From positions 846,775 to 910,774 of the forward strand of contig NZ_OY781091.1 of the NCBI RefSeq assembly GCF_963676275.1: a stretch of 64,000 nucleotides of DNA, given 5' to 3'. This document shows, one piece after another, positions 51,518-60,785 of the stretch. Made by a program: the position numbers and the translations under genes. The DNA comes from an uncultured Cohaesibacter sp. GTDB lineage: Bacteria; Pseudomonadota; Alphaproteobacteria; Rhizobiales; Cohaesibacteraceae. Below the pieces are notes generated by a model. It was not told the DNA's origin, ran no database searches, and saw only the letters and a program-made list of their open reading frames with translations. The stretch's first letter is position 1; each line of letters begins with the position of its first letter.

Positions 51518-52288
51518 TTATTGGCTGGACCAGAGAATCTTGGCAACATGGGAGAGATTGCCGCTGGCAATGGGGCGAGAAGGCCCCTTGTGCAACAAGG
51601 GCGCTATGCGCAAGTTGCCATTGCTGTCCGATATCACGTCACCCAGCCGCATCTTGTTGCGACCACCTTCCCAGAGGAAGAAAACCACGCGATCTCCTGT
51701 TTCAATAGGGCAATAAAGGCCAAGCAGCAGAACGGCTCCCTTCTTGAAAAAGGGGGCAAAGTCGGCATGTTCCAATCGCAGCGCAAATACCTGTTCCTCG
51801 GCTTTTATGGAGATTTCCTGCCCTTTCAAATCCGCGTCTGCCAATTCCGCTTCTGGCAAAGCCACCGGGCCTTCCCGGCGTGGAGGGGAGATATTCCGGT
51901 TTTCAATTGCCCTGTTGGCCCGAACTCCCCCATGGCTTTCCTCCACCACCGGTTCGCCCCTGTGTGACCTCTCCTCTTCCGCGGTGAATAGAACGGGAAT
52001 ATCCGATGCAGGCCTTTGCTCGAGAATGTCCTTATAGGGCCAGACCACGCAGCGTCTTTCTCCCAACAGTTCCACGAAGAAGGTCTCGGGCGAGGAATGG
52101 GTGGCCTCCAATATGCGGGCGATGGATTCCGTCGATGGCCAGCGCGGGCGCCCGTCGCGTTGAAAGCGCTTGGAGCGATTGAAGATACTTGCATCCAGCC
52201 CGGCGAGGCGCGCAAGAGAGGAGGCGGAAAGACCCTCCCTCATTGCCAGCGCATCAATCGCCTGCCAGATGGTGTCGTGAGATAACAT
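51518..52288 (-). CDS. Helix-turn-helix regulator with an S24 (LexA/CI-like) C-terminal domain
   Basis: 256 residues. N-terminal helix-turn-helix (1-60, LSASSLARLAGLDASIFNRSKRF), linker, then S24-type domain (150-256: FALRLEHADFAPFFKKGAVLLL, ETGDRVVFFLWEGGRNKMRLG). The catalytic serine expected in the GxSM-P motif is replaced (LRLEHADFAPFF), so self-cleavage is unlikely and the domain may only dimerise. Inverted repeat TCAATCA/TGATTGA 10-35 bases upstream of the start is a likely own operator. Control target otherwise unknown. Confidence 0.82.
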   Translation of the reverse strand: MLSHDTIWQAIDALAMREGLSASSLARLAGLDASIFNRSKRFQRDGRPRWPSTESIARILEATHSSPETFFVELLGERRCVVWPYKDILEQRPASDIPVLFTAEEERSHRGEPVVEESHGGVRANRAIENRNISPPRREGPVALPEAELADADLKGQEISIKAEEQVFALRLEHADFAPFFKKGAVLLLGLYCPIETGDRVVFFLWEGGRNKMRLGDVISDSNGNLRIAPLLHKGPSRPIASGNLSHVAKILWSSQ

Positions 52289-52297
52289 GGGTGATTC

Positions 52298-52323
52298 TCA
52301 ATCAATTCGAAATGCATGATTGA
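52298..52323. promoter_or_regulatory. Candidate auto-operator of the S24-like regulator
   Basis: TCAATCA (52298-52304) and TGATTGA (52317-52323) form a perfect 7-bp inverted repeat with a 12-base spacer, 10-35 bases upstream of the regulator ATG (52288). A further CAATCAAT lies near 52350. The remaining 260 bases up to 52587 hold no gene. Confidence 0.45.
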
Positions 52324-52587
52324 AACCATAAGGGTAGAAACAAAAATTACAATCAATAGTTGTTATTTTCACAGGAATGCAGTCAGATATGTTGACAAGA
52401 GCAGTGCGAGGCAAAGCTTGACGGGAGCTTTTCACACGCGCTACGGGTGAGAAAGCATTGTCACTTTCCCGCAAGCCTGCTGGCTGCTATTAAAAGTTCA
52501 ATGATTTCGGCAATGGGGTAAGACAGGCATATTTGGGGGTGTTTGTCATTGCTCGAAACAACAGGCCTTTTTCGGAGCATATGCCCA

Positions 52588-52950
52588 ATGGCAAGGATGA
52601 TATACAAGCTGGCAACCAGACAGCAATGGGATGAGGCAAAGGCAAAGGGTCAGTTCGACGGAGCCCCGGTCGACAAGGCCGACGGCTTCATTCATTTCTC
52701 CACCGCAGAACAGGTGGAAGAGACCGCCCGCAAGCATTTCTGCGGCATTGACGCGCTTTTGCTGCTGGCCATTCCGGTTGACAGGCTGGAAGCTTCTGCC
52801 GGTCCGCTGAAATGGGAGCCTTCGCGCGGTGGAGCCCTGTTCCCGCATCTTTACGATGTGATGCCGCTCGATGCGGTCACCGAAGAGATTGCCTTGCCCA
52901 TGGATGGGGATGGGTTTCATCAATTCCCGCAGTTGCAACAAGAAGAATAG
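52588..52950 (+). CDS. DUF952 family protein
   Basis: 120 residues from ATG 52588. Family motifs: IYKLATRQQWDEAKAKGQF near the N-terminus, DKADGFIHFSTAEQVEETAR and the C-terminal FPHLYDVMPLDAV. DUF952 is a small cytoplasmic domain, frequently next to pyrD, without a known reaction. Here it is 17 bases upstream of pyrD and probably heads a DUF952-pyrD-arsC transcript. The start is ambiguous within three codons (52588 or 52597). Confidence 0.88.
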   Translation: MARMIYKLATRQQWDEAKAKGQFDGAPVDKADGFIHFSTAEQVEETARKHFCGIDALLLLAIPVDRLEASAGPLKWEPSRGGALFPHLYDVMPLDAVTEEIALPMDGDGFHQFPQLQQEE

Positions 52951-52967
52951 AAAAAGAGCAAACGACC

Positions 52968-54068
52968 ATGTCCAACCCCTTTATCGACAAGCTGGCGCGC
53001 AAGGCCCTCTTTACCCTGAACCCGGAACTGGCTCACAGGATGGGCATTCTGGCCCTCAAGACCGGGCTGGTGCGCGGACCTCAGCTGCCTGATGATCCGG
53101 CCCTCAGGATCAAGCTCTGGGATCTCGAATTTCCCAATCCACTCGGCATGGCGGCAGGCTTTGACAAGAATGCCGAAGTGCCCGATGCCACGCTGGCGCT
53201 CGGCTTTGGCGCAACCGAAATCGGAACCGTCACTCCGCTGCCGCAGCCGGGCAACCCAAGGCCGCGCCTGTTTCGTCTGATTGACGATGATGCCGTGATC
53301 AATCGCATGGGCTTCAACAATGAAGGCCATGCCGCCGCTCAGGCGCGTCTTGCCGCCCGCAAGGGAAAAAGCGGCATTGTCGGCGTCAATGTCGGGGCAA
53401 ACAAGGACAGCAAGGATCGGGTTCAGGATTATGTCAAGGGCATCGCGGCCTTTGCCGATCTGGCTTCTTTCTTCACCGTGAATATTTCCTCTCCCAACAC
53501 CCCCGGCCTGCGTGATTTGCAGGCGCGTGATGCGCTCGATAATCTGCTGGCGCGGGTGCTCGAAGAGAGAAACACCCAGACCAAATGGGTTGGCCGTTCG
53601 GTGCCGGTGCTGCTCAAGATCGCACCCGACGTGGACGAATTCGGCCTTGATGACATTTGTGCGGTGGCGGTGGCCCGCGGCATTGACGGCATGGTTGTCT
53701 CCAACACCACGCTGGATCGTCCCAGCCATCTCCAATGCCAGAAGCAATTGTCCGAGGCGGGCGGGCTTTCGGGCAAGCCGCTGTTTGACAAATCGACCAT
53801 CGCACTTGCCAAAACCCGCAAGCGTGTCGGAGCCAAGATGCCACTGGTCGGCGTTGGTGGCGTAACCGACGCACTCTCGGCCATAGAGAAAATCCGCGCG
53901 GGGGCGAATCTGGTGCAATTCTATTCCGGCATGGTCTATGGCGGTGTGTCCATGGTCAGCCGGATGGTCCTTGAAATGTCCGCAATCCTTGAGGAACGCG
54001 GTATTTCCCATCTCAATGATATCCGTGGCGAAAGCTGCGACGACTGGGCCAAGCATCCTCTGGCCTGA
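52968..54068 (+). CDS. pyrD: Dihydroorotate dehydrogenase (quinone, class 2)
   Basis: 366 residues from ATG 52968. N-terminal helix for membrane-quinone contact (FIDKLARKALFTLNPELAHRM) and the FMN barrel: GMAAGFDKNAEV, GTVTPLPQPGNPRPR, NRMGFNNEG, SSPNTPGLRDLQ, KIAPDVDE, VSNTTLDRP, GVGGVTDAL and VQFYSGMVYGG. The class 2 catalytic Ser is in FTVNISSPNTPGLR. It oxidises dihydroorotate to orotate, feeding electrons to quinone. Second gene of the operon. Confidence 0.96.
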   Translation: MSNPFIDKLARKALFTLNPELAHRMGILALKTGLVRGPQLPDDPALRIKLWDLEFPNPLGMAAGFDKNAEVPDATLALGFGATEIGTVTPLPQPGNPRPRLFRLIDDDAVINRMGFNNEGHAAAQARLAARKGKSGIVGVNVGANKDSKDRVQDYVKGIAAFADLASFFTVNISSPNTPGLRDLQARDALDNLLARVLEERNTQTKWVGRSVPVLLKIAPDVDEFGLDDICAVAVARGIDGMVVSNTTLDRPSHLQCQKQLSEAGGLSGKPLFDKSTIALAKTRKRVGAKMPLVGVGGVTDALSAIEKIRAGANLVQFYSGMVYGGVSMVSRMVLEMSAILEERGISHLNDIRGESCDDWAKHPLA

Positions 54069-54085
54069 CGAATAGGGAATAAGGC

Positions 54086-54430
54086 ATGAGCACGATTATC
54101 TGGCACAATCCGCGCTGCTCCAAATCACGCGAAACACTGGCCCTGATCACCGAGGCTGGCGAGCAACCCCAGATCCGCACCTATCTCGATGACGCGCCTT
54201 CGGAAGCCGAAATCCGCGATATTCTGGTGCTTCTGGCCATAGAACCGCGCGCCCTGATGCGCACCGGGGAGGCCCTTTACAAGGAGCTGGGCCTTGCCGG
54301 GGTGAGCGATGATGCTGCGCTGATCAAGGCGATGGCCGACAATCCCAGACTGATTGAGCGGCCAGTGGTGATCAAGAATGGCAAGGCGCGGCTTGGACGC
54401 CCGCCGCAGGCGGTGCTGGAAATTCTCTAG
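54086..54430 (+). CDS. arsC: Glutaredoxin-dependent arsenate reductase
   Basis: 114 residues. N-terminus IIWHNPRCSKSRETL has the ArsC active-site Cys near residue 11, and the C-terminal NPRLIERPVVIKNGKARLGRPP matches the ArsC family, including the substrate-contact Arg of IERP. Reduces arsenate to arsenite with glutathione. It follows pyrD by 17 bases; no arsB or arsR is seen, so it is not a classical ars operon. A terminator follows. Confidence 0.9.
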   Translation: MSTIIWHNPRCSKSRETLALITEAGEQPQIRTYLDDAPSEAEIRDILVLLAIEPRALMRTGEALYKELGLAGVSDDAALIKAMADNPRLIERPVVIKNGKARLGRPPQAVLEIL

Positions 54431-54465
54431 GCTGAGAATCTGGTCCTGAACGGGAAAAGAAAAAG

Positions 54466-54496
54466 CGGCAGCGGCCTTGTGGCGCTGCCGTTTTTT
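54466..54496. terminator. Bidirectional terminator between arsC and the MATE gene
   Basis: CGGCAGCG (54466-54473) pairs with CGCTGCCG (54483-54490), loop of 9, with TTTTTT after it on the plus strand and AAAAGAAAAA before it, giving T-runs on the minus strand. Serves arsC and the convergent MATE gene. Confidence 0.85.
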
Positions 54497-54531
54497 ATTT
54501 GGCAATGGTGACTGCGGATCAGCCCTGCCGG

Positions 54532-55869
54532 TCAGTTGAAAGCCCTTGCCATCCTGCGTGGCAGCATGAGCCCAAGGCTGATGCCGCGCACGGCCAGAAA
54601 GCACATCAGCGCCAGCCAGAGTCCATGATTGCCCAGCAGCGGCATCGCCAGATATTGCGTGATGAAGAAGAGGCTGGTGGCAAGAATGGAAACGTTGCGC
54701 ATGGTCGAGGACCATGTCGCTCCCACATAGATGCCATCGAGCTGGAAGGCGAACGTGGCGACAAAGGGTGTCAGCGCTGCCCAAACCAGATAGTTCCGCG
54801 CCAACTCCCTTACATGGGGGGCTGTGGTCAGGGCATCGATGAAGGTGGGGCCAAGCAGCAACATGATCAGACTGAGGATCAGCCCCATTCCCATCCCCCA
54901 GACAAGGGTCAGCCGGACGGTTCTCTCAAAGGCCGGGCGATAATGCGCACCGATGGCCCGCCCGCCGAGCTGCTCGGCAGCCGTGGCGATGCCATCGAGA
55001 AAGAAAACGCCGAACAGGAAGAATTTCATCAGCAATTCATTGGCCGCAAGAATGGCATCCGTCTGCCTTGCGCTGAGCGCGGTAAACAGGGTGAAGGTGA
55101 AGATCAGCACCATGGAGCGCACAAAGATATCGCTATTGAGCGCCATGAAACGCCCGAAGGCTTCGCGGTGGAACAATCTTGGCAAGGGAACGCGCCAATC
55201 CCTGCGCAAATGATGCGCCATCATGCCAAGGCCGACCAGCGCAGCAACCGCTTCGGCTGCTATCGAGCCGAAGGCCGCACCGGCCACCCCCAGATCAAGC
55301 CCGAGCACGAACCAGACCGTCAGCACGACATTGACGCTATTTTGCAGCATCAGCAAAACCATGCCGTGCCGCGATTTGCCAAGGCCGAACAACCAGCCGA
55401 ATATGGCAAAGTTGGCCAGAGTGAATGGCATCGCATAAAGCCGGATCAGCAGATAGATGCGGGCCGCCTCATTGACCTCTTCCGATCCGCCCATGGCTGT
55501 CAGCGCCCACGGGGTCACCAGCGGGCCGATGAGGATGGTCAGAAGGCCAAACAGCAGCGCGATCATCAGCGCCCGATAGGCAACCGCCCGCTGCGAAATG
55601 ACATCGCCAGAACCAAGCGCCTGCGCAGTGAGGCCCGTGGTGCCCATCCGCAGGAAATAGAAAGAGGAGGCGACGATGTCGAACAGCGAAGAGCCGATGG
55701 CGATGCCGCCCATCAACGGCGCGCTGCCCAACTGGCCGATGACGGCCATGTCGACAATGCCAACCAGCGGCACCGTGATCAGCCCCAGCGTCATCGGAAT
55801 GGCAATAGCCAGCACCATCCTGTGCGTCACATGAAAGGCTTGCTTGTTGTTTGCGGCCTCAAGCTCCAT
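54532..55869 (-). CDS. MATE family efflux transporter (DinF-like)
   Basis: 445 residues, twelve membrane helices in two six-helix halves. The N-terminal half (MVLAIAIPMTLGLITVPLVGIVDMAVIGQLGSA) has the Asp of the cation site in DMAVIG, and the repeat in the second half starts FGRFMALNSDIFVRSM. The subfamily resembles DinF, Na+/H+-driven export of organic cations. Monocistronic; convergent with arsC. Confidence 0.93.
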   Translation of the reverse strand: MELEAANNKQAFHVTHRMVLAIAIPMTLGLITVPLVGIVDMAVIGQLGSAPLMGGIAIGSSLFDIVASSFYFLRMGTTGLTAQALGSGDVISQRAVAYRALMIALLFGLLTILIGPLVTPWALTAMGGSEEVNEAARIYLLIRLYAMPFTLANFAIFGWLFGLGKSRHGMVLLMLQNSVNVVLTVWFVLGLDLGVAGAAFGSIAAEAVAALVGLGMMAHHLRRDWRVPLPRLFHREAFGRFMALNSDIFVRSMVLIFTFTLFTALSARQTDAILAANELLMKFFLFGVFFLDGIATAAEQLGGRAIGAHYRPAFERTVRLTLVWGMGMGLILSLIMLLLGPTFIDALTTAPHVRELARNYLVWAALTPFVATFAFQLDGIYVGATWSSTMRNVSILATSLFFITQYLAMPLLGNHGLWLALMCFLAVRGISLGLMLPRRMARAFN

Positions 55870-56442
55870 CGAAGAAAATCCAATGCGGTCGGAATGGCTC
55901 TGAAAATGGGAGAAATTGCATCAGGCAGGATGCGGGCGTTCATCCTCTAGCAGCTGTCATGAGCAAAGGGAAGCCTTTTGCGAAAGCCTGAGCCGCTGGA
56001 AGAAGCTCCCGCTCGGGAGCATGCGGGGCAAAATAGCTGAAGGATTATGGCAGCAAGGCTGTGTGACTATAGCCTGAAAATAATCAACCGCCGCACGGGG
56101 ACCAATCGCGCGACGGTTGATTTATAGTGTCACATCCTTGGTCCTACCAATGAAAGGTACTGGGGATGGGCCAAGAACAGGCACTCGTGCTAGAGAAGGG
56201 ATTTGACCGGAGAAACCTCTTCTCAAATGATCCCGAAACGCCACCTGACGGGTCAGACGGCTTCCTGTGTTTCAGGATCCTTGCTGTTGCAGTGACTATC
56301 GCGCAGACCAGTGGCAATGTCATCTTAAACATCTGTAATGTCTTGGAAAGGTTGCGCAGCTTGCGCCTGTCTGGGCGCTTTTGTGATATCGCCGCCCCGA
56401 TGACAGGGGCGCTGGGTCGTAGCCTGTGGGGCGGATATGGCC
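55870..56442. other. Intergenic stretch with an inverted repeat
   Basis: 573 bases. An open frame on the plus strand at 56166-56468 has no family resemblance or ribosome site. A perfect 9-bp inverted repeat AATCAACCG (56082-56090) / CGGTTGATT (56114-56122), spacer 23, is the only structure; it might be an operator or a hairpin end of the minus-strand transcript. No other feature seen. Confidence 0.4.
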
Positions 56443-56721
56443 TCAGCGCTCGTTGCGGCCCACCTTGAGCAGGCGCAGAATGAGCCAGATCGGAAAGACG
56501 ATCAGCGCACCCAGCAGGAAATATTCCACCGCCCAGTGGATGGCGTCAAAGCCCATATAGTAAATGCGCTGAATGAAGCTGGTGATATAGAATAACAGCT
56601 GGCGCGGATGGAGATTGAGTGCGCTCAGCACGATGCCGACCACGACAGACAGCCCTGCCAGACGAAGGATGACTGGTCCCGGTGAGCCACCAAAGAAGCG
56701 CGAAAGTTTCGAATCAGACAC
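56443..56721 (-). CDS. DUF6460-like small membrane protein
   Basis: 92 residues from a GTG at 56721, chosen because GGGGAGA lies 8-14 bases before it. VSDSKLSRFFGGSPGPVILRLAGLSVVVGIVLSALNLHPRQLLFY starts with the typical 'RFFGGSP' opening and two membrane helices (about 20-38 and 55-80, YMGFDAIHWAVEYFLLGALIVFPIWLIL). Common small membrane protein of alphaproteobacteria, function unknown. The frame runs further upstream, but that part has no similarity to the family. Confidence 0.75.
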   Translation of the reverse strand: MSDSKLSRFFGGSPGPVILRLAGLSVVVGIVLSALNLHPRQLLFYITSFIQRIYYMGFDAIHWAVEYFLLGALIVFPIWLILRLLKVGRNER

Positions 56722-57010
56722 GATATTGTCTCCCCGTTCCGTTATGGGTGATGCGCATGGCAAATCAGACAGGCAATTTTCCAGCACCGCCACTGATCTT
56801 AATCGAGCATGTAGGCAACTTGAAGAGAGGCTTCAACCATTGATTAAGCATATGGCCTGAATTTAGGCGATAAGAGTGGGTAAAGATACCTATTTGCGGC
56901 GTCTAAAGGGATGTAATCCCGTTCCTCAGGGTTCATAAACTCAACAAAGCATCAGCATGGGATCGGACCGCATCAACGGGACGCGCTGGGAGCAGGGGAA
57001 TGATTGGACA

Positions 57011-57883
57011 ATGAGTGATGAATATCTGGATGGCCTGTGTCGCTATCTTGGGAAAATCAAGACGACAGGCCATATGCTGCTCGCTGCCGGATTGTTCGCC
57101 ACCATCTGCAGTCTGCTGTCTTTGCTCAGCACACATATTCTCTTCTATTTTGTGGATTCGCGAACCTTGCCATGGGTCGAGGCTATTTCTTATCTGCTGC
57201 CCTTTTCCATGGTCTTTTGCACCAGCTATCTGCTGATCCGGGGCTTTGCGGCAATCCATAGCAAGAATGAATATCTCTGGGAAATCGCCGAACGTGACGA
57301 CCTGACCCGATTGCTCAATCGTGCCGGTTTTCTGCGGCGTGGCAGTGCCCTTGCCATCAAGGCCGAACGCGATATGGCCTCGCTGTCCATGATCATGTTC
57401 GATGTTGATCACTTCAAGACGATCAACGATACGCGCGGGCATTCTGCCGGCGACATGGCCTTGAAGCATCTTGCCGAGATACTTCTTGATATCTGCCGCG
57501 ATGAAGATGTGATTGCCCGCTGGGGCGGCGAAGAATTCGCGATCATTCTGCCCTATGCCAATGCACAGGGCGCCGAAATCATGGCCGAGCGACTGCGGGA
57601 AAAGATCGCCAGAACGCCGCTGCTATGGAAGGGCAAGGCCGTGCTGCTGACCATCAGTGCCGGAGTCACAGAATGGAATCACGAGGGTGATTGTCTGGAA
57701 GATATGGTCGAGCGTGCCGACAAGGGGCTTTATCTGGCCAAGGCCGCAGGACGAAACCGGGTCCAGATGTTCCAGTCCCATCTGGAGAAGGTGCCTGCCT
57801 ATGAGCAGGATGTGTTCTTTGAAGAAGAGGAAATGGCGTCTTCCGCCCCTTCCTGCGCTTCCTCATCCACCAAAGTTGCCTGA
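57011..57883 (+). CDS. Membrane GGDEF diguanylate cyclase
   Basis: 290 residues from ATG 57011 (GGGGA 11 bases upstream). Two membrane helices (21-48 and 60-80), GGDEF domain 95-255 with DDLTRLLNRAGF, DVDHFKTINDTRGH and active site WGGEEF. The inhibitory site RDED lies in front of it. Acidic tail EQDVFFEEEEMAS. It is the third cyclase in this window and would make c-di-GMP under product inhibition; the sensor input is unknown. Confidence 0.92.
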   Translation: MSDEYLDGLCRYLGKIKTTGHMLLAAGLFATICSLLSLLSTHILFYFVDSRTLPWVEAISYLLPFSMVFCTSYLLIRGFAAIHSKNEYLWEIAERDDLTRLLNRAGFLRRGSALAIKAERDMASLSMIMFDVDHFKTINDTRGHSAGDMALKHLAEILLDICRDEDVIARWGGEEFAIILPYANAQGAEIMAERLREKIARTPLLWKGKAVLLTISAGVTEWNHEGDCLEDMVERADKGLYLAKAAGRNRVQMFQSHLEKVPAYEQDVFFEEEEMASSAPSCASSSTKVA

Positions 57884-57999
57884 TATTTTTCTTCTCAAGC
57901 TCTCCCAACAGAGGCTGACTGACTGCTGCGGCCATCAAAAGGCTTGGGCAAATTCATCTCGCAGGTGACAATGGCTCGGCGCTGACCCATAGTCATTCC

Positions 58000-60639
58000 A
58001 TGTCTGAGCAGAAACCGAAAAAATCGGGCACCGGAGAGAAGCAAAGCGCTTCGCGAAAACCTAAGAGTGCCAACGCCGACCCTTCTGTGCAAATGGAGGG
58101 GCAATTGGTGACGCGTTTCGCGCTCGACCCTGAAGCGGCTGACGCCGCCTTGCTCCCCGCTCCCTTCGCTGACTGGCTGATCGAGAAGGGCTGGCAATTG
58201 CGCCCACATCAGAAGGCCATGCTGATGGCGCATCAGGAGGGGCGGCCAACCCTGCTGATCGCCCCGACTGGCGCGGGCAAGACGCTCTCGGGCTTTCTGC
58301 CCTCGCTAATCGAGCTGGAGAGGGAAGGGCGCGACCTCTGGCACGAACAATTGCACACGCTCTATATTTCGCCACTCAAGGCGCTGGCGGTGGATATTGC
58401 CCGCAATCTGGAAAGGCCCATCGCAGAGATGGGGCTGGATGTCTCGGTTGAAACACGCACCGGCGATACCCCCGCCCACAAGCGCCAGAGGCAGAAGCAG
58501 CGCCCGCCCAATTTTCTGCTGACAACGCCCGAACAATTGGCCCTGCTGCTCGCCTCTCGGGAAGCCGAGAGCCTGTTTGCCTCTCTCAAAACCATCATTC
58601 TGGATGAATTGCATGCGCTGGTGACCTCCAAGCGCGGCGAGCTTTTAAGCCTTGGTCTTTCCCGCCTGCGCAGCCTTGCGCCGGATGCCCGCGCTGTGGG
58701 GCTTTCGGCAACGGTTGCCGATCCGCTCGAACTGGCCCATTGGTTGGTGCCCCATGCTGAAGGAGAGCCGCAGGAAGACCCTCAGATCATCCAGCTTAGA
58801 GGCGGGACACAGCCCGATATCGAGGTATTGGAATCGGACGAGCCGATCCCCTGGGCAGGACACAGCGCCCGCTATTCGCTGCCCGATCTCTATGCGCTGA
58901 TCAAGGCGCACAAAACCTCGCTGCTGTTCGTCAACACACGCTCGCAGGCAGAGTTTCTGTTCCAGTCGCTCTGGAGCATCAACGAGGATACCCTGCCGAT
59001 TGCCCTGCATCACGGCTCACTTGATGTCAGCCAGCGCCGCAAGGTTGAGGCCGCGATGGCAGCGGGCAGCCTGAAAGCTGTCGTCTGTACCTCGACGCTT
59101 GATCTGGGCATCGACTGGGGCGATATCGATCTGGTGATCAATGTCGGTGCACCGAAAGGCGCCAGCCGCCTTGCCCAGCGCATCGGGCGGGCCAACCATC
59201 GCCTTGATGAACCTTCCAAGGCGATTCTAGTCCCCTCCAACTGCTTCGAGCTGCTCGAATGCCGCGCCGCTCTGGATGCCAATTATATCGGCGATCAGGA
59301 TACCCCTGCCGTGCGCAAGGGCGGGCTTGATGTGCTTGCCCAGCATATTTTGGGGCGGGCCTGCGCGGGGCCGTTCGATCCGCTCGATCTCTATCGCGAG
59401 GTGACCGCCGCCTATCCCTATCGCCAGCTATCTTCGGAGATGTTCGAGCAGGCCATCGATTTTGTTGCCACAGGTGGCTATGCCATGCGCGCCTACGAGC
59501 AATTTGCCAAGCTCAAGCCGATGAAAGACAAGGATACGGGGCGCATGCTCTGGCGTCTGTCTCACCCAAAACGCGCCCAGCAATATCGCCTCAATATCGG
59601 CACCATCGTCGAGGATGCCATGGTCAAGGTGCGGCTCACCTCATGGAAGGGCGGTAGCGGCGAGCAGAAGCGGCTGGGCCGTTCGGGCCGTGTGCTCGGC
59701 GAGGTCGAGGAAGGTTTCATCGAAGGGCTCGCGCCGGGCGACAGCTTCCTGTTCGCCGGACAGGTGTTGCGCTTCGAGCGGCTGGACGAAAATGCCGCAC
59801 TGGTCACGAGAACCCAACATCGTGAACCCAAGGTGCCCGCCTATAATGGTGGCAAGTTCCCTCTCTCCACCTATCTGGCCGCGCGCGTCAGGGCGATGCT
59901 GGCCGATCCGGAAAGCTGGGAGCGGCTGCCCGCACAGGTGCGGCACTGGCTCGCCTTGCAAAAAGAGCGCTCGATCATCCCTGCCGCTGACCAGATGCTG
60001 ATCGAGACCTTCCCGCGGGCGGGGAAATTCTATCTCACGCTCTATGCCTTTGAAGGGCGGCTGGCATTGCAAACCCTTGGCATGCTGCTGACCCGCCGCC
60101 TTGAGCGGGCAGGGGCGCGGCCTCTTGGCTTTGTCGCCTCCGACTATGCCCTGATGATCTGGGGTCTGAGGGATCTGGCGCGCCTTGAGGAGGATCTCGG
60201 CTGGAGCCTCGAACGCCTGTTCGATGAAGACATGCTGGGCGATGATCTGGAAAGCTGGCTGGCCGAATCCGCCATGCTCAAGCGCACATTCCGCAATTGC
60301 GCCGTCATTTCCGGCATGATCGAACGCCGCCATCCGGGGCTTGAGAAATCCGGGCGTCAGATCACCATGTCCTCCGATCTCATCTATAATGTGCTCAAGG
60401 AGCATGACCCCGATCATCTGCTGCTCAAGGCCACATGGGACGATGCCGCCGGTGGGCTGTTGGACATTGCCCGTCTTGGCGCTATGCTCCAGCGCATCAA
60501 GGGACGAATCGTCCATGCGGCGCTGGATCAACCCTCGCCCCTTGCCATTCCGGTCTTGCTTGAAATCGGCAGGGAACCGATCTATGGCGAGGCCGAAGAC
60601 GAAATGTTGCTGCAAGCGGCAGGTGAAATGGGGCTTTAA
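58000..60639 (+). CDS. Ligase-associated DNA damage response DEXH helicase (Lhr-like)
   Basis: 879 residues. Two RecA domains: APTGAGKTLSGFLPSL (Walker A, residues 88-103), TGDTP (Ib), DELHAL (II), GLSATV (III), LLFVNTRSQAEFL (IV), STLDLGIDWGDIDLV (V) and QRIGRANH (VI). The C-terminal part (from 440) is the winged-helix and beta-barrel typical of Lhr-core. An N-terminal Lys/Ser-rich tail (1-30) is unconserved. In alphaproteobacteria it belongs with PdeM, an ATP-dependent ligase and an exonuclease; here only pdeM is beside it. Confidence 0.93.
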   Translation: MSEQKPKKSGTGEKQSASRKPKSANADPSVQMEGQLVTRFALDPEAADAALLPAPFADWLIEKGWQLRPHQKAMLMAHQEGRPTLLIAPTGAGKTLSGFLPSLIELEREGRDLWHEQLHTLYISPLKALAVDIARNLERPIAEMGLDVSVETRTGDTPAHKRQRQKQRPPNFLLTTPEQLALLLASREAESLFASLKTIILDELHALVTSKRGELLSLGLSRLRSLAPDARAVGLSATVADPLELAHWLVPHAEGEPQEDPQIIQLRGGTQPDIEVLESDEPIPWAGHSARYSLPDLYALIKAHKTSLLFVNTRSQAEFLFQSLWSINEDTLPIALHHGSLDVSQRRKVEAAMAAGSLKAVVCTSTLDLGIDWGDIDLVINVGAPKGASRLAQRIGRANHRLDEPSKAILVPSNCFELLECRAALDANYIGDQDTPAVRKGGLDVLAQHILGRACAGPFDPLDLYREVTAAYPYRQLSSEMFEQAIDFVATGGYAMRAYEQFAKLKPMKDKDTGRMLWRLSHPKRAQQYRLNIGTIVEDAMVKVRLTSWKGGSGEQKRLGRSGRVLGEVEEGFIEGLAPGDSFLFAGQVLRFERLDENAALVTRTQHREPKVPAYNGGKFPLSTYLAARVRAMLADPESWERLPAQVRHWLALQKERSIIPAADQMLIETFPRAGKFYLTLYAFEGRLALQTLGMLLTRRLERAGARPLGFVASDYALMIWGLRDLARLEEDLGWSLERLFDEDMLGDDLESWLAESAMLKRTFRNCAVISGMIERRHPGLEKSGRQITMSSDLIYNVLKEHDPDHLLLKATWDDAAGGLLDIARLGAMLQRIKGRIVHAALDQPSPLAIPVLLEIGREPIYGEAEDEMLLQAAGEMGL

Positions 60640-60660
60640 CATCCCGAACAAATGGCCCGA

Positions 60661-60708
60661 CGACCAGAAGACCAGACGACCAGAAGACCAGACGACCAGA
60701 AGACCAGA
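60661..60708 (+). repeat. 16-bp tandem repeat, three perfect copies
   Basis: CGACCAGAAGACCAGA at 60661-60676, 60677-60692 and 60693-60708, running on into diverged octamers of the GCCAGTCA type up to about 60750. It fills the gap between the helicase gene and pdeM. Direct repeats without spacers, so not CRISPR. Confidence 0.92.
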
Positions 60709-60785
60709 GAGCCAGTCAGCCAGTCAGCCAGAGAGTCAGTCAGACAGGCAACGCGCGGCACAGGCCGCAACAGGAGACGACAGGC

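Noticed and set aside
53512..53865. 117-codon open frame within pyrD
   Set aside because: Out-of-frame shadow of pyrD, whose FMN motifs are intact.
54499..55950. 483-codon open frame opposite the MATE gene
   Set aside because: Low-complexity His/Gln/Glu-rich translation typical of antisense of a hydrophobic transporter.
56166..56468. 100-codon open frame opposite the DUF6460-like gene end
   Set aside because: No homology, no ribosome site, overlaps the end of a better-supported gene.
60661..60750. CRISPR-like direct repeats
   Set aside because: Repeats of 16 bases abut directly without spacers and there are no cas genes.
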